The notes beneath the pieces were generated by a model. The model worked only from the letters and a program-made list of their open reading frames with translations. It was not told where the DNA came from and made no database searches. DNA of 64,000 bases from Corythucha ciliata. Taxonomy: Eukaryota > Arthropoda > Insecta > Hemiptera > Tingidae. Shown in pieces: positions 22,546 to 33,678 of the stretch. The translations under genes and the position numbers were made by a program. How positions within the stretch are numbered: the stretch's first letter is position 1; each line of letters opens with the position of its first letter. The stretch is from contig CM075941.1 in NCBI GenBank assembly GCA_038030265.1, positions 51,623,952-51,687,951 on the forward strand, written 5' to 3'.

Positions 22546-23541
22546 TCTGTCAGGTTGTTGCTGGTCCATTTAATGACCAGGTTACAAGAATGCAAAAGCC
22601 CGTGATCCACCTAGAAATAATAACATGTTTTACACAAAGTAAAATAGCTTTTAACTTTTTTTTTTTTTTTTTTTTTCAAGGATTACATTCATTTTCCCTC
22701 CGCTGTATCAATTAAGCTATATCCCCACTTCTGCCTTTTCCAGACCTGCTTGGACTGTGAGTGAATAGTCGTGATGATGAGAGTGAAGTCGTGTGAACTA
22801 AACCCAGAAATGGATGGGAAATAATCGGTTTAGACGAGAGGTGGAAGGAAAAGCACGTCATGGTTGTCCAAAGAAGACATCCTGTCTGGGGATCAGCCGC
22901 TCTGTAGCTACAGGCGTAACTAAAATGATAGCAAAGGAGGCACGCACTCGCTGCAACTGCTTAACATTGGCAGCACTGCCCCAGGGTGGATTTTCTCTAT
23001 CTTCTCTGGGGGATCCCAGAGAAGATTTAGAACCAGAACTGCATCCATCCAAATCTGCAAGCATCCATTGAACGTAAATAGAAAAGTGAAGAGCTTGAAG
23101 TGGAAAGGGGCGCTGAACAGTTTGAAAAAGCCGCAGATTTCCCTTTGCTCACCTGGTGGGAGGGTTGGGGACTGACGTCACCAGCAGTCGTTTACTCCCG
23201 ATCGCTCACCCTAGAGCAGTGATTCTCAACCTGGGGGGTTCGCCTTCCTAGGGGGGGGGGGGGCGCAAGCGTAAGCGATTTCCAGGAGGGGCGTGAACTT
23301 GTCCACATGACCTTAACCTTCCAGCGCGCGCGGCACCTGAGAGATGCATTGTGCGCCTTTGAAAGTGTGACGTGTTCACAGGAGGGGTGTCAGAGAACTG
23401 GGGATTTTTCTACCTTCCTATTTCATGGTTATTCTTGTTTCAGTGGCGTGAACTAAGGGCTTTCGATTGTTTTACCGTATTTATCGACGATTTCACCTGT
23501 GAGGTGCCCCGCGCGCTCTCAAGTTAGATTTTTAAAATTTT
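22546..23541. other. Spacer between X1 and X2; no gene recognised
   Basis: A CAGTGATTCTCAACCTGGGG sequence at 23218 is a classic hAT-type terminus, followed by a G12 run. A TCTGACACCCCTCC inverse-like end lies near 23385-23400, so a decayed MITE is likely. The ORFs around 22814-23071 exist on both strands, are conserved in the duplicate, and resemble no family that I know. Confidence 0.4.
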
Positions 23542-24089
23542 ATTCCTGGTAGGGATGGAATCGGGCCGGGCCGGGCCTGGCTTCGACTCAAAATCGGCCC
23601 GGCCCGAGGCCAGACGTTTGCGGCCCGGCCCGAAGCCCGGCCCGAGTCTGAAAACTTCGGCCCGGCCCGAAGCCTAGCCTGAATTCGGACCGATTTTCGG
23701 CCCGGGCCGGGCCAGCCCGCTTGCATAAATAGAGCATAAATCTGCACTCCAATGCAATGGCTAAAAAGCCCGCATTCCACCAATCACATGTACTTCGAGA
23801 GCGAGGAAAAAACACCAAATATGTGAGGGAGAAGAATTTTTCACAAAAGCACGCCTTTGCCTTGAACAAACGCTCGCTGTGTGGTTGTTGAGCTTTTTCG
23901 ATTCACACACTCTGTTGGACATTTCTCCCACAAGTCGACAACCTTTTAGCGCTACAGGGGGGGGGGGTTGGACTAGACTCACGGCTCCAAGGGTAGCACA
24001 ATAAGCTACATATTGGCTTCCTTGCTAAGGGGAAATTGCCCCCGCCCTCCAGATGAGATTGACCAGACGTAGATTTGAGCTTTTTGGTG

Positions 24090-24420
24090 AAAAGAGGTAA
24101 TCTCTCCATGTTTAAAGAGTCTTTATTTCTTAATTTGTGACCGTGGTTTCGGTCGACTATACCATCTTCAGATAAGGTTTAGGGCGTAAAAACCACTCTC
24201 GCCACATGACTTTTACTAAAACGAGCCGTGATCACAGGCTACACATGAGCCTGTCGGATTAGCCTGTGATCACTGCTCGTTTTACTGAAAGTCGTGTGAA
24301 GAGGGTGGTTCTTACGCCCTAAACTTTGTCTGAAGATGGTCTAGCTCTAGTGGACCGAAACGATGGTCACGAATTAATAAAGACACTTCAGACGTGGAGA
24401 GATTAGCCTTTTTCACCAAA
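24090..24420. repeat. Palindrome P2 with two opposed hammerhead-like motifs
   Basis: The arms meet at a strong hairpin (AGCCTGTGATCAC arms around 24223-24288). Outer arms contain AATCTCTCCATG and inverse CGTGGAGAGATT. The opposed motifs are at 24131-24180 (minus) and 24320-24375 (plus). Confidence 0.75.
24320..24375 (+). ncRNA. Hammerhead-ribozyme-like motif h4
   Basis: TTTGT-CTGAAGATGGTC, a hairpin, then GGACCGAAAC, GATGGTC and ACGAA. The pairs TTTGT/ACGAA (with one wobble) and GGTC/GGACC can form stems I and II. Stem III is weaker here than in h1 (one G-G mismatch). The same unpaired U follows the core as in h1. Confidence 0.3.
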
Positions 24421-24571
24421 AAACTTGAGTCATCCAAACTGCACTATCTCACCTCGCATCAATACAATGAGACGATCAATAAGATTGAAAAACGCTCGTC
24501 TCCAGGAAATTCCGCACTCGCGTATGATCTTGCTTTCCTACATAAGTCGTCGAAAAAGCGACAAATTTCAA

Positions 24572-26324
24572 TAGTGATGAGCAAAAATGGACTTGGTCTT
24601 CTCGCGAGACTCTTGCAGCAAGACCAAGACCAAGACGCAAGACCAAGACTCTCTAACGGCTGCAAGACCAAGACTTGAAATGCAAGACCAAGACTTTCTA
24701 CAAGACCTTACGAACGAGTCTTGCGCAAGACCAAGACTGTGTTGCAAGAGTCTTGCGAGTCTTGCAAAAAGAAGTTCTGCTTTTAAAAACCGAATTTTGT
24801 GGGTTTTGCTCTTCCAAGAACACATTTTGCTGATTTGGCTCCTTTAAAACCTAGTTTTGGCGATTTTTGCATCATCAAAAACACATTTTCGTGGCTTTAG
24901 CTCGTTATTTGTTCTAGGAAGAAAAAGAAGGAATGAAGGATTGGAGAAGTTTTTCGGTTGGTTCAAAAAAGAACGACATTTTGTGATTTTGGATTTTTCT
25001 AACCCCAATTTCACCGGAAATTTTCAGTCTGCCATAACAAAAGTCTCAGAATTGGCACCTTCAAAATCCAATTTCACAGATTCTTGCCATTTCGGACCCC
25101 GCAATTTCGCGAATTTACCCGTTATTAAATACCGAATTACGTAGTTTTAGCTCTTGTTGAAATCACTTTTTTACAGATTTGGCTCTTCAGAAAACTTATT
25201 TCGCTCTTTTCAAACCCCAAGTCCTGGATTTGGCTCAATTCAAACCCAAATATAAATGCCCCAATTTTTGTATATTTAAACTCTTTCAAAACGTAATTTC
25301 GTGAATTTTGCTCCTTCAAAAACTCACAGATGTTTGCCATATAAAAACAAACGTGAGTTTAGCTCTTTCTAACATCTGTTCCACGGGTTCGGCCATTTAT
25401 AAAAACTAAATAGTCGAAAAACGAAAAAACCAAATTTCGTGATTTTGGCGCTCAACCATATTTTCGCTCTTCTACAACCAAATGTCACCGATTTTGCCCC
25501 TTTGATACCAAACTTCATGGATTTTAGCCATTTCAATTTCCAGCCATTCTAATTTCGCGCATTTTCATTTTAAAAAAAAAAAAAAATTGTGGCCTTTGTT
25601 CTTTCTGGAATCAGTTATACAGATTTCGCTGTTTCGAAAACCAAATGTTGCTCTTTCAAAAAAGAAATTCACGGATTTAATTTCGTCATTTCGGCCATCG
25701 GCTCTCATAAACGTCAGTTTCGTGGATGTCCGCTCTTTCATAGTCAAATTTTGCGAATTTGGTTCCTAAAAACTCCAGTTTTTGGAAGTTTTGCTATTTC
25801 AAAAGCCAAATTCACATCCGCGCGTTTAATTTCTTGGATTTGGCACCTCAGAACCAATTTCGGGGATACGCTTTATTAAAATCAGCTGTTCCTTACCAGA
25901 TGGACAGGTTTGGTTCGTTCAAAAAAGTAATTCAGCTCATTTGAAACCCAAATTTCGTTATTTTGGCCTTCTCAAACCATACATGGTTGCAGAAGGGTAA
26001 GGCAGGTTACATTTTTTTTCAGTGTACGGCGAGATATGAAGGAAAAATACGAAGAACATCCAAAAATATCGGAGGTGGGGATAAATGAATAAAACTGAAA
26101 AAAAGAAATTTTTCATTTCATAAGTCCCGAACTAGGTTGTTTTTGAGTTGTTTTTTCGATATGCAATGCAATTGTTTTCTTCAAAAAGAACAACAAAAAC
26201 AAAAAACGAAAGACAGACCACTCGAAGTAAATACGAAAAAAATTAAATCAACAAAGCAAGACCAGCAAGACTCTTGCAGCAAGACCAAGACCTTCGAGTC
26301 TTGGTCTTGCTTTGCTCATTACTA
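24572..26324 (-). mobile_element. hAT-like element with CAAGAC-iterated ends, nested in X2
   Basis: Left end TAGTGATGAGCAAA; the right end read inversely is TAGTAATGAGCAAAGCAAG. Both lead into CAAGACCAAGAC iterations (24610-24770 and 26262-26312). The flanks are AATTTCAA (24564-24571) and ATTTTCAA (26325-26332), a 7 of 8 match. X1 retains the empty site at about 21228-21235 (TTGAAAAT followed by TTCGACGACTTAT). The interior is almost entirely family D array. No transposase frame is present. Confidence 0.85.
24780..26000. repeat. Family D ~30-bp array inside the CAAGAC-ended element
   Basis: Units such as TTTGGCTCCTTTAAAACC and CCAATTTCACGGATT recur at about 30-bp spacing, with strong divergence. 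The family also occurs at 7171-7870. Confidence 0.65.
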
Positions 26325-27543
26325 ATTTTCAAGATAAAAGTTTATGTGGATTTCACAGTTATTTCAGGGGTGAAACATGAAAAAAGATCGTACGCACGTG
26401 CAGAATCTCCTGGAGATTTAAATGAGGCCTTGATATCCAGGATTGGTGCAGAAATACGGATTAATTTTACGGAGCCTACAATTTTCCGATTTTCGTGGTG
26501 ATAATTTACGTAATGCCGAGTAGGCGACGTATGCTTGGAGGGGGCCCAGGAAACAACGTACAAGTCTCCCTTACCCGCGTACAGTTGAACATTTAACAGT
26601 GAATTTTGCGTCCTGTTCGTCCACAAAAACTGACAGCACAAACGACAGACCAAATCAGTGGCGATACGAACGCTTGGGGATTGAGCGCTGGTTGTCGTAT
26701 GCTCTGAGAAAACCCCTTGATTGTGAGTTTGAGGCTTCAACAGACAAAAAAGCAAGAACGTAGCGGGAGCCCCCCCCCACCGCCAATAATACCCCTACAA
26801 AGTAACGACATGCAACAACGACAAGCAACGACATGATTGGATCCGCTACTGGGTAAACTGGAAAATTTCTCGAACCTTAGTTTCTAGGATTATAAAAACT
26901 GGGGAAATTCGCCCCACGAAACAGGTAATTTCATTTTTACGACGCTTGTTCGACCGAGAGATTACACTTGCCTTTTTAGTCTTCCTAAAATCTGGAAAAT
27001 TGTCCCTCATTATATAATCCTTGGAACTGGTCTTTTAATGATTTTTTTTACGGCGAAAATGAGCATTTGCGAGCTTGTGGCCTACCAAACTGGGCATTTT
27101 AACAACGCCCTTCCTATCGCGAAACTCCATCACTCATCTCTTTCATCATTCTATCAAACTCGTTTGACTACTAAAATGGAGGAAAAAAGCGAAGTAACAA
27201 ATAAAACGAGGCGAGTATAAAATGTGCATTGTTGTAGAATTACCCAAGAAAATTTAATATTATTCATAATGGTATAGTAAGTGAAGGTAGGACAAAAAAG
27301 AGGACAGAAAGAGGACGAGTTGACGTGAGGTCAACAAACGTGTGTGGGGTTGCAAAATATTTCAAATGTCTATGTCGGACACTCGCTTTTGGCTGTTTTA
27401 TATTTTTTCTAATTTTTATTTCGGGCCGAAGTCGGGCTTCAGCTCTCAGCCCGGCCCGGCCCGACCCGAAGCCCGGCCCGAGCCAGGAAACCTCGGCCCG
27501 GCCCGAAACCCGGCCTGAGCCCGAGGCCTTCCCTAATTCTGGG

Positions 27544-28400
27544 TATGAAATTGATTTTTTCTATAAAACAATCGTTCATACAAGCTTATTTGCCAATTTT
27601 TTCCGCTCAAGATGCTCCATTCGTTGATTAAATCGGATCACGCAGTCGGCAAAAAATATAATCAAAAGAACGTTTCAACTCAACAAAATCATTTGTTATA
27701 CCTTTTTAGTTCAATTCTGGATTAACGTGGGTTTTAATTTTGTTTAATATATTTATTTCTGAGTTTCTAAAATATCGAAGATGTGCCTAGGTAGAAAGAT
27801 GTGTATCTCATGAAAGTTACCGTGGAAACATCAGTTTTGAGACTCATTAGAATAGTCTATGGGCGGACCATTTTTTTCTAGTTATTCATTTGTTTTATTC
27901 ATAACGTTTTTCTATGTCGCTTACTAAGTAGTTGAAAACGAAAGAAATTATTTTTTAATATCGAAGGCTTATGTGATTTTTATTCTATTTTATTTATACA
28001 CTTGCTCTAGTCTTTTGTTTCTGCTCGTGTTCGTTCTTATTTCCTATAAAACAGTCAGTACAACATATTTAGTCCAAAAATTGGACTGTGCGGCCTCATT
28101 TTGACCTCTTGAATCTATTAGGTGACCGCGCGCGCTCGTGTAGACGAAAGGACCGCGCCTGTTGGAGGGTTAAGGTTGAGCCCAACCATACGAAATGTCA
28201 GAAACTTCAGGAACGTTTTATTTTTGTTTCTTTACGCTGCCCCTGAGTCCCTCAGCCCATACCCAGTAATTGAGAAATACAGTCGGCTGGCCTGTCAAGA
28301 AGAGGGGGGGAGGGCACTGGGTCCTTTATCTCCGGGCCCCGTTTTCTTTGGGGGCCCGGATATCAAAAATCAAGAAAAGGAAGAAAAAAAGTGAAAGCTT
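27544..28400. other. No recognisable gene
   Basis: AT-rich sequence shared with 43385-44295 in the duplicate. The duplicate carries about 44 extra bases at 43785-43828. No family is recognised in the small ORFs. Confidence 0.4.
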
Positions 28401-28401
28401 T

Positions 28402-28655
28402 ACTGGAAGCTCAACTGTGGTTGGAGATTTGCAGTGGGTGGATGTTCTTTGTGTTTGGAGCTTTTCCTGTGGTTTGAAGCTTATCTGTGGCTAGACCTTT
28501 ACAGTGTTTCGACCTTTGCGGTGGTTTGAGCATGGCTGTGGTTTGACGTTTGCAGTGGTTGGACCTTTGCTGTGGTTGGCCCTTTGCAGTGGTTGGACCT
28601 TTTCAGTGATTGCCTTTCTGTAGTTAGACCTTTGCACTGGTTGGACCCAGAGATG
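28402..28655. repeat. Minisatellite, ~17-19-bp units (TTTGCAGTGGTTGGACC)
   Basis: About a dozen tandem units of GTGGTTGGACCTTTGCA with substitutions and small length changes. It ends directly before a SINE fragment. The same array is at about 44297-44545. Confidence 0.85.
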
Positions 28656-28664
28656 AGCCCAGAG

Positions 28665-28802
28665 ATATTACACTATAAGGCTGCGGCGAGCTGTGACACG
28701 GCACACTCGGCTTCGTGTGGGCGTTCCCGGCGGTGTGCGTTCAACAAACCGCGCACCGACCGAAACGCCCTCGTAGTACGAGTGTGAAGTGCACAGTTAG
28801 AT
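28665..28802 (+). mobile_element. SINE fragment, same family as 3369-3662
   Basis: Starts ATATTACACTATAAGGCTGC and contains GAGCTGTGACACGGCACAC and GTGAAGTGCACAGTTA, matching the SINE body at 3369-3662. The tRNA-like head and the 3' hairpin are missing. Confidence 0.85.
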
Positions 28803-28815
28803 CTCAGTAAGTATC

Positions 28816-29165
28816 TCAGGTTTCGGTACAGGGTAGGTGGCTCAACTTGTGAACAGGACGGATGTACTCTCCGTATCGCGTCTTCACCTTCACAACCCGC
28901 ACGACGCCATCTTTACTGGGGAAAACCTCTCGGATTCTGCCAAGTGGCCAATTTTGAGGAGGGCAACGATCTTGCTTCAAAAATACTACATCGCCTACTT
29001 GAAGGTTAGGGGAAGGCGTATTCACTTAGGGCGGGTCAACAGGTGTGGCAAATAGTCTCGGGACCAGCTCTTCCAAAAACTTTGGGTGACTTGCTGGAGC
29101 AGCTGGAAGCGATCCCGGCGGTTAGAATGGACATCGATCAAGTTTCTTTCCGGCGGAGATATGAA
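28816..29165 (-). pseudogene. BEL/Pao integrase C-terminal domain fragment
   Basis: The minus strand reads FQLLQQVTQSFWKSWSRDYL, an in-frame stop, then LQVGDVVFLKQDRCPPQNWP and LGRIREVFPSKDGVVRVVKV, ending GEYIRPVHKLSHLP. This is the conserved tail of BEL/Pao polyproteins (the DUF5641-type domain after the integrase core). Only about 115 codons remain, with one stop and a frameshift, and no LTR. It lies 14 bases from the SINE fragment. The duplicate at 44694-45010 has a small deletion next to it. Confidence 0.85.
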
Positions 29166-29227
29166 ATATGAAAATAATATGAATTCATGATAATTTAATT
29201 TATTTGTTTTTTCCGGTTACAACAATA

Positions 29228-29370
29228 AGGGCCGTATTCAGAAAACAACCTTTACGTCCCCTTAGGAGCTCCTTAAGTTAAGGTTCCTTCAGCGATTTCT
29301 TTTAAAAGTCGTATTCAGAAACGTTCCTTTAGAGTACCTTGGCAGTTCCTTTAGCTAAAGGGGCCTCAAA
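29228..29370. mobile_element. MITE-like fragment with GGGCCGTATTCAGAAA end
   Basis: GGGCCGTATTCAGAAAACAA followed by a second GTCGTATTCAGAAACG about 80 bases on, with CCTTTAG-rich inverted pieces (CTTAAGTTAAGG, CTTTAGCTAAAG). Related to the ends of the MITE at 20167-20298. Limits are uncertain. Confidence 0.4.
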
Positions 29371-29529
29371 GCAAATAAACAATGAAAATATGCTTTCAAT
29401 GGTGACTGTACGCTTTATCATGTGAAACGTCTCGCTGTTTACACCTTCAAAAGCACATTAGTTATCAAAATTGTATGAAATGCCAGCCTATTAACATAAT
29501 TGCGTAATTTTAATTTATTGACTTCGAAC

Positions 29530-29755
29530 CTACTGCCAGCGAGAAGCGAGGTGTGTTAAGTGTGCTGAGAAGCATGACGCCCAAAAATGCCCCCTCACTA
29601 AGGGCCCAGCAAAATGCGTCAACTGCGGAGACGCCCACCCAGCGAGCTATAGTGGATGTGAGGTAGCCAAAGAGTTGCAGCGTATGAAAGAAAAAGCCAA
29701 TAACTCCAAGACCGGAGGGGCTGGGAAAAGGCAAGCAAAATGTCTATCAAAACAT
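29530..29755 (+). pseudogene. LINE ORF1 zinc-knuckle fragment (Jockey/I-type)
   Basis: The plus-strand frame reads YCQREARCVKCAEKHDAQKC, then KCVNCGDAHPASYSGC, then VAKELQRMKEKANN. The spacing of Cys and His (CX2CX3HX4C twice) and the HPA-Y-GC ending are typical of the CCHC knuckles near the C-terminus of Jockey- and I-clade ORF1 proteins. Only the knuckles and a short tail survive. It is on the opposite strand to the Jockey ORF2 remnant downstream, so it belongs to a different insertion. The duplicate is at about 45390-45610. Confidence 0.8.
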
Positions 29756-31850
29756 ATGTTTGTTTGTTTTTTTAAAGGAAAATTCGCAAAATTGGGTCAA
29801 AATAGTCATTTTAGTGTGTGAAATAAGCGAAATTGTTAATTGTAGTTTCGAATGAGCCAATGAGCGAAATCTATTTCTCATTTCTTCATGATTTCATTGA
29901 AATCATTATGAAGACCACTAATGAACTGTTAAAATCAACGATATTTTTCCTTAAATAAAATAAATAAATGAAAAAATACAAACAACAAAAGCAACTTTCT
30001 CGTTGAAGGTGGAAATTATTTCACGTTTTCCCCGGAAATTAAGGGAACCGCAAAGGTTAATAACAGAACGTGCCGGTATAGTTTCATCCCTCACACTTCT
30101 ATCTATTCATTTCATTGTTACTATTGTGTCGCAGTTTGCGAGACTGTTGACGAAAGTTTCTCGAGTCAACAAAATACTCTATAAGCGACGTTTTGTTATT
30201 GTACATCTGCTTGAGAAAGATAGGCAAAATCCGGAACGACTGTTTTGCTCTTGAATGGTGCAATCTATCTTTCCTCTACTCTGCGCCCGTTAAAGAGCCC
30301 CACCTTACCGCCCTTGCGTCGCATAAACTTCGCATCAAACATTTCACGTTCCCGAGAAGAAGAAGAAGAAGAAAAAAAAAGCGTTAAATTTTATGATTTG
30401 AGCTGGCACCATATTTTTCAACAGTGACATGGTGCTTTCATAACATCGAAAGTAGTACGTGAAACAGATCAGTTGGATAAAATAAAGTAAATAGTAATCC
30501 CCTTCGAAAGAGGGAGAGTAAAATTGTTAATCCATCTTTCTATACATTCGTAAAAAAATAAATAGCAATTAATTATAACGAGTCATTGCTATTCCAACCA
30601 ATGAATAATTTGCGTTCGATTTATCATAGGTATTATTCTGATTGCCAAGAGGGGATGTTTAATTGGGATCAAATAATGGGCCTGATAACTGTTTATTGAT
30701 TTCCTATATCGTTTCAGAGTTTTATTATCTTCTTTTTCGTTACCTATACTTTGAAAGTCAGCGTAATAAACGTTAAAAGTTTTCTTCCGGCAGTGCAAAA
30801 CTTTGCTCCGTTTTCTAATTTTAAATAATTGTCAAACAAAGGAAGTTCACAAATTTCAACGAACGATAAAAGTTCAAAAAGATGAAAGATGATGGCGAAC
30901 AGGCTGGATGGTGAGGTTCGTGCGTATAGAGAGGGGCGCCCTTTTTGCCTCCTCATCGCTGAAAAAAAACCGAAGGTAACGTTTATCCACTCTGTGCCTT
31001 TACCTGGGAAGTTAGACGAACCAGACGAGTTAAATCAGGCGTGTACACGTGCCTTTCACTAAATAGGTAAAAAAAGCACGGAAAAGGCGAGGAGGTGGGG
31101 AATGGAAGCTTTAAAAACTGACCAAATAAGATCGATAACTTCTGAGCGATCGTCTAAATCTTGCAATAAAGGTGAACACCCGATTTCGGTAACTCGTTGA
31201 ATAATTGAATCAGGGGTTGATCAATACAAGGCAAACAGTGTAAAGATAATTAAAGGTTAGAGGAACGAGGGGAAATTTAAATGACAGTGTGATTACTGTG
31301 AGGGCAGTAATTCGAATTTCGTACACTGCATTGGAGGGAGAAAAATAAGTCAGACGGCCACAGAAAAGGGAGTGGCTTGTTCAATTATTTCGATGCCCAT
31401 GGACTTCTCATCAGGAAATCTCCATTTACCACAAACCTTATGCGATTGAACACGAGCACTATGCTTGTCAACTCTGACAGTGATTAATCACGACCGTAGT
31501 GAAAATTTAAAAACTAGGACTCCAATAACGAAAAGAAATAGCCATTACTAAATGAATTTACACCCCAGAAAGTGTTCATTTACAAATGATTTGTCAGGGG
31601 GCACACAGTATGAAAAATCTGGGTCATTGATCGTGTCTGGCACCTGTACAGGACGTTTTTTATGGTCCTAGGAGATGGCGCTTCGGAGATCGCCCAGACA
31701 CTTTCCGTGAGACAGGAGCTCACAGGCTATAGCTGTTGGCAAACACATACCTTTGGGTGGTTTTAAAACGACTGGCGAGAGTAAAAAGTCAAGTTTCCCA
31801 CGATCAATTACGTTATGAAACCAACAACACCATCTAATTATATTGTAGAT
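29756..31850. other. No recognisable gene
   Basis: AT-rich, with a short GAA repeat at 30354-30370. A CAGTGACATGGTGCTTTC stretch and several short frames occur on both strands without family resemblance. The sequence is nearly identical in the duplicate (45611-47745). Confidence 0.4.
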
Positions 31851-31854
31851 TTTT

Positions 31855-33647
31855 TTTTTAATTTTTATTTGTTAAACTTTTTGTATTACATTATACTTTA
31901 TGTTATGTTCATTTTCAGACTATCTTATTCGTACACAAGTACAGTGAAACATGTGTGAGGGTGGCTGTCCAATGACAGTCCCTCGTTATATGTACAATGT
32001 TTTTTTTCTTTTTATGAATTACATGCTAGATATTTTTTTTTTTTTTTTTTGGTACATTACATTGATATAATGACTAGGGGGTTTCCTTTTTTTTATATAG
32101 ATTACATAGATTAACACACTTTAGACTAGATACTTTATAGATTAACACAGATATGGACATTTAATTAGTTTAACTTTAGTAGATTAAATTTATTAGATAT
32201 AGGCACTTAAACGCAGATTATATAGATTAACACAGGTTATATAGATTAACACAGATGATCTGACTAGGTGTCTTCAACTAGATCAGTAGCGCGTTTTCTT
32301 TTGAGGCGTCGGGGGAGTCGTGTCCTTTCCCACGACAACAATAATTCTTCAAACGCCGAAGGTTGGTGTGATGTGATGGTGTCATGCATGCGAATCATTG
32401 TTGATTTGATCACATCTTCCACTTCGGGTACCTCCAGATCGCGATGGATGACACAGTTCCGTACAAACCAAGGGGCGTCGGTTATCATGCGGCGGACACG
32501 GTTTTGCTGCGTTTGAACCCGTTTTATTTGTGATTTACTCGCCAAGCCCCAGACTGAACAGCCATACTGCCATATAGGACGGATGACAGTGAGGTAAACC
32601 AGTCGTTTGTTGTCCAAAGATAGTGGTGAGGTCCTAGATTTCAATGGTTTCAAGAGATTGATCCTGGATCGAAGTCTCTTAACTAGCTCGCCGATATAGA
32701 AGTTGTATGTGAGACGCTGTTCTAGGTGGATTCCCAGGTATCGGACTACTTCGGCCTCGGGTATTTGGTTGCTGTTCATGGTTATTGGTTTGGTTCTATA
32801 GTTGGTTTTGAGAGTGAATGTGGTGGTATATGATTTGGTTGTGTTCATGGTTATTCTCCATCGTTTGGCCCATTGTTCTATATCGTTAAGGTGTTGCTGT
32901 AGTTTTTCAGATGCAGCGATGCCTGACGAGTCGCGGGAAAGTACAGCGTGATCATCAGCAAACATTGCTGAGGTTGTATTTTGGGCTGATGGAATGTCAG
33001 ATACATAAATCAGGTAGAGGATTCGACCCCATACACTTCCTTGTGGTACTGATGCAAGGGCGTCTACTAGGAGACTGTGCACCATCACATTTCACATGGA
33101 ACGTTCGATTTGACAGGAATGATTGTACGACACGATAGTGTGTGTCGGTTAGCAGTGGTTTGAGTTTGAATAGTAGTCCAGGGTGCCAAACCCTGTCAAA
33201 GGCTTGCTGGGTATCGAGGAATAGCCCCTGGCAGACTTGCTGATTTTCGTAAGTCTCAAGGATGTTTTCTACTACTCTATGGAGTTGTTTCTGGCAAGAA
33301 TGGTGGTGTCGGAATCCGAATTGGAAGTTTGGTATGACAGGGGTGAGTGACAGGAGTAACTTAGGGAGCATGAGTCTCTCGAATATTTTCGAAAAGATGG
33401 AGAGCAGACTTATAGGTCGATAGCTGGTTGGGTCGTTCGCTGATTTTTTGGGTTTTCGGATCATTATAATCTCAGCATGCTTCCAACCGGTGGGAAAATA
33501 CGTACCCGACGGATGGTCAGCTCTATAGATCATGTATTTTGACATAAAGAAGTTAATGTGCGGCGCCAGTTTGGTTTCCGTAATTAGGGCGATATCGACA
33601 TCGTATTGGTTTAAGAAAAGTTCCAGTTCATGGTATTTATTGTTCAT
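31855..33647 (-). pseudogene. Jockey-type LINE ORF2 with internal deletion (copy 1)
   Basis: The minus strand begins with the endonuclease start (NKYHELELFLNQYDVDIALI, then TETKL and YRADHPSG). It then jumps directly to RT sequence (WKHAEIIMIRKPKK, SYRPISLLSIFSKIFERL). Most of the endonuclease and the RT N-terminus, several hundred residues, are missing at the same point in both duplicates. RT motifs follow: TQQAFDRVWH, LASVPQGSVWGRILYLIYVS after a 1-base shift near 33085, MFADDHAVL (FADD active site), RYLGIHLEQRLTY. The 3' untranslated part (31855-32263) has TATATAGATTAACACAG repeats and ends in an A run (plus-strand T's near 31851). Confidence 0.9.
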
Positions 33648-33678
33648 GTTTGGTAACCGAGTGGACTGTATAAGTATT

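Larger units (their letters stand above)
23550..27535 (-). mobile_element. hAT-like element X, copy 2 (inverted relative to X1)
   Basis: Begins TAGGGATGGAATCGGGCC and ends GAGGCCTTCCCTA. The flanks are ATTCCTGG (23542-23549) and ATTCTGGG (27536-27543), an 8-bp pair matching at 6 positions. The interior is the reverse complement of X1 over most of its length, minus X1's nested elements and plus a CAAGAC-ended element at 24572-26324. The terminal GGGCC iteration is much longer here than in X1, showing end-array length change. No transposase is visible. Confidence 0.7.

Noticed and set aside
22376..22573. Gly/Pro/Arg-rich ORFs over the GGGCC tracts (also 23532-23869, 38167-38364, 39312-39548, 43137-43472)
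   Set aside because: Caused by the GC-rich iterated oligomer. Frames change between the duplicates by indels without any constraint.
24568..24825. Ser/Trp/Leu- and Asp/Gln-rich ORFs over the CAAGAC tracts
   Set aside because: Simple-repeat translation. The two duplicates differ in repeat number and frame.
16129..27535. Reading 16-27 kb as one giant palindromic foldback transposon
   Set aside because: Each half has its own terminal sequences and its own flanking 8-bp repeat, so two inverted insertions of one family explain it better.
31394..31440. CTGATGAG on the minus strand near 31400 as a hammerhead ribozyme
   Set aside because: Stem II pairs only two bases and no cleavage triplet or stem I could be placed.
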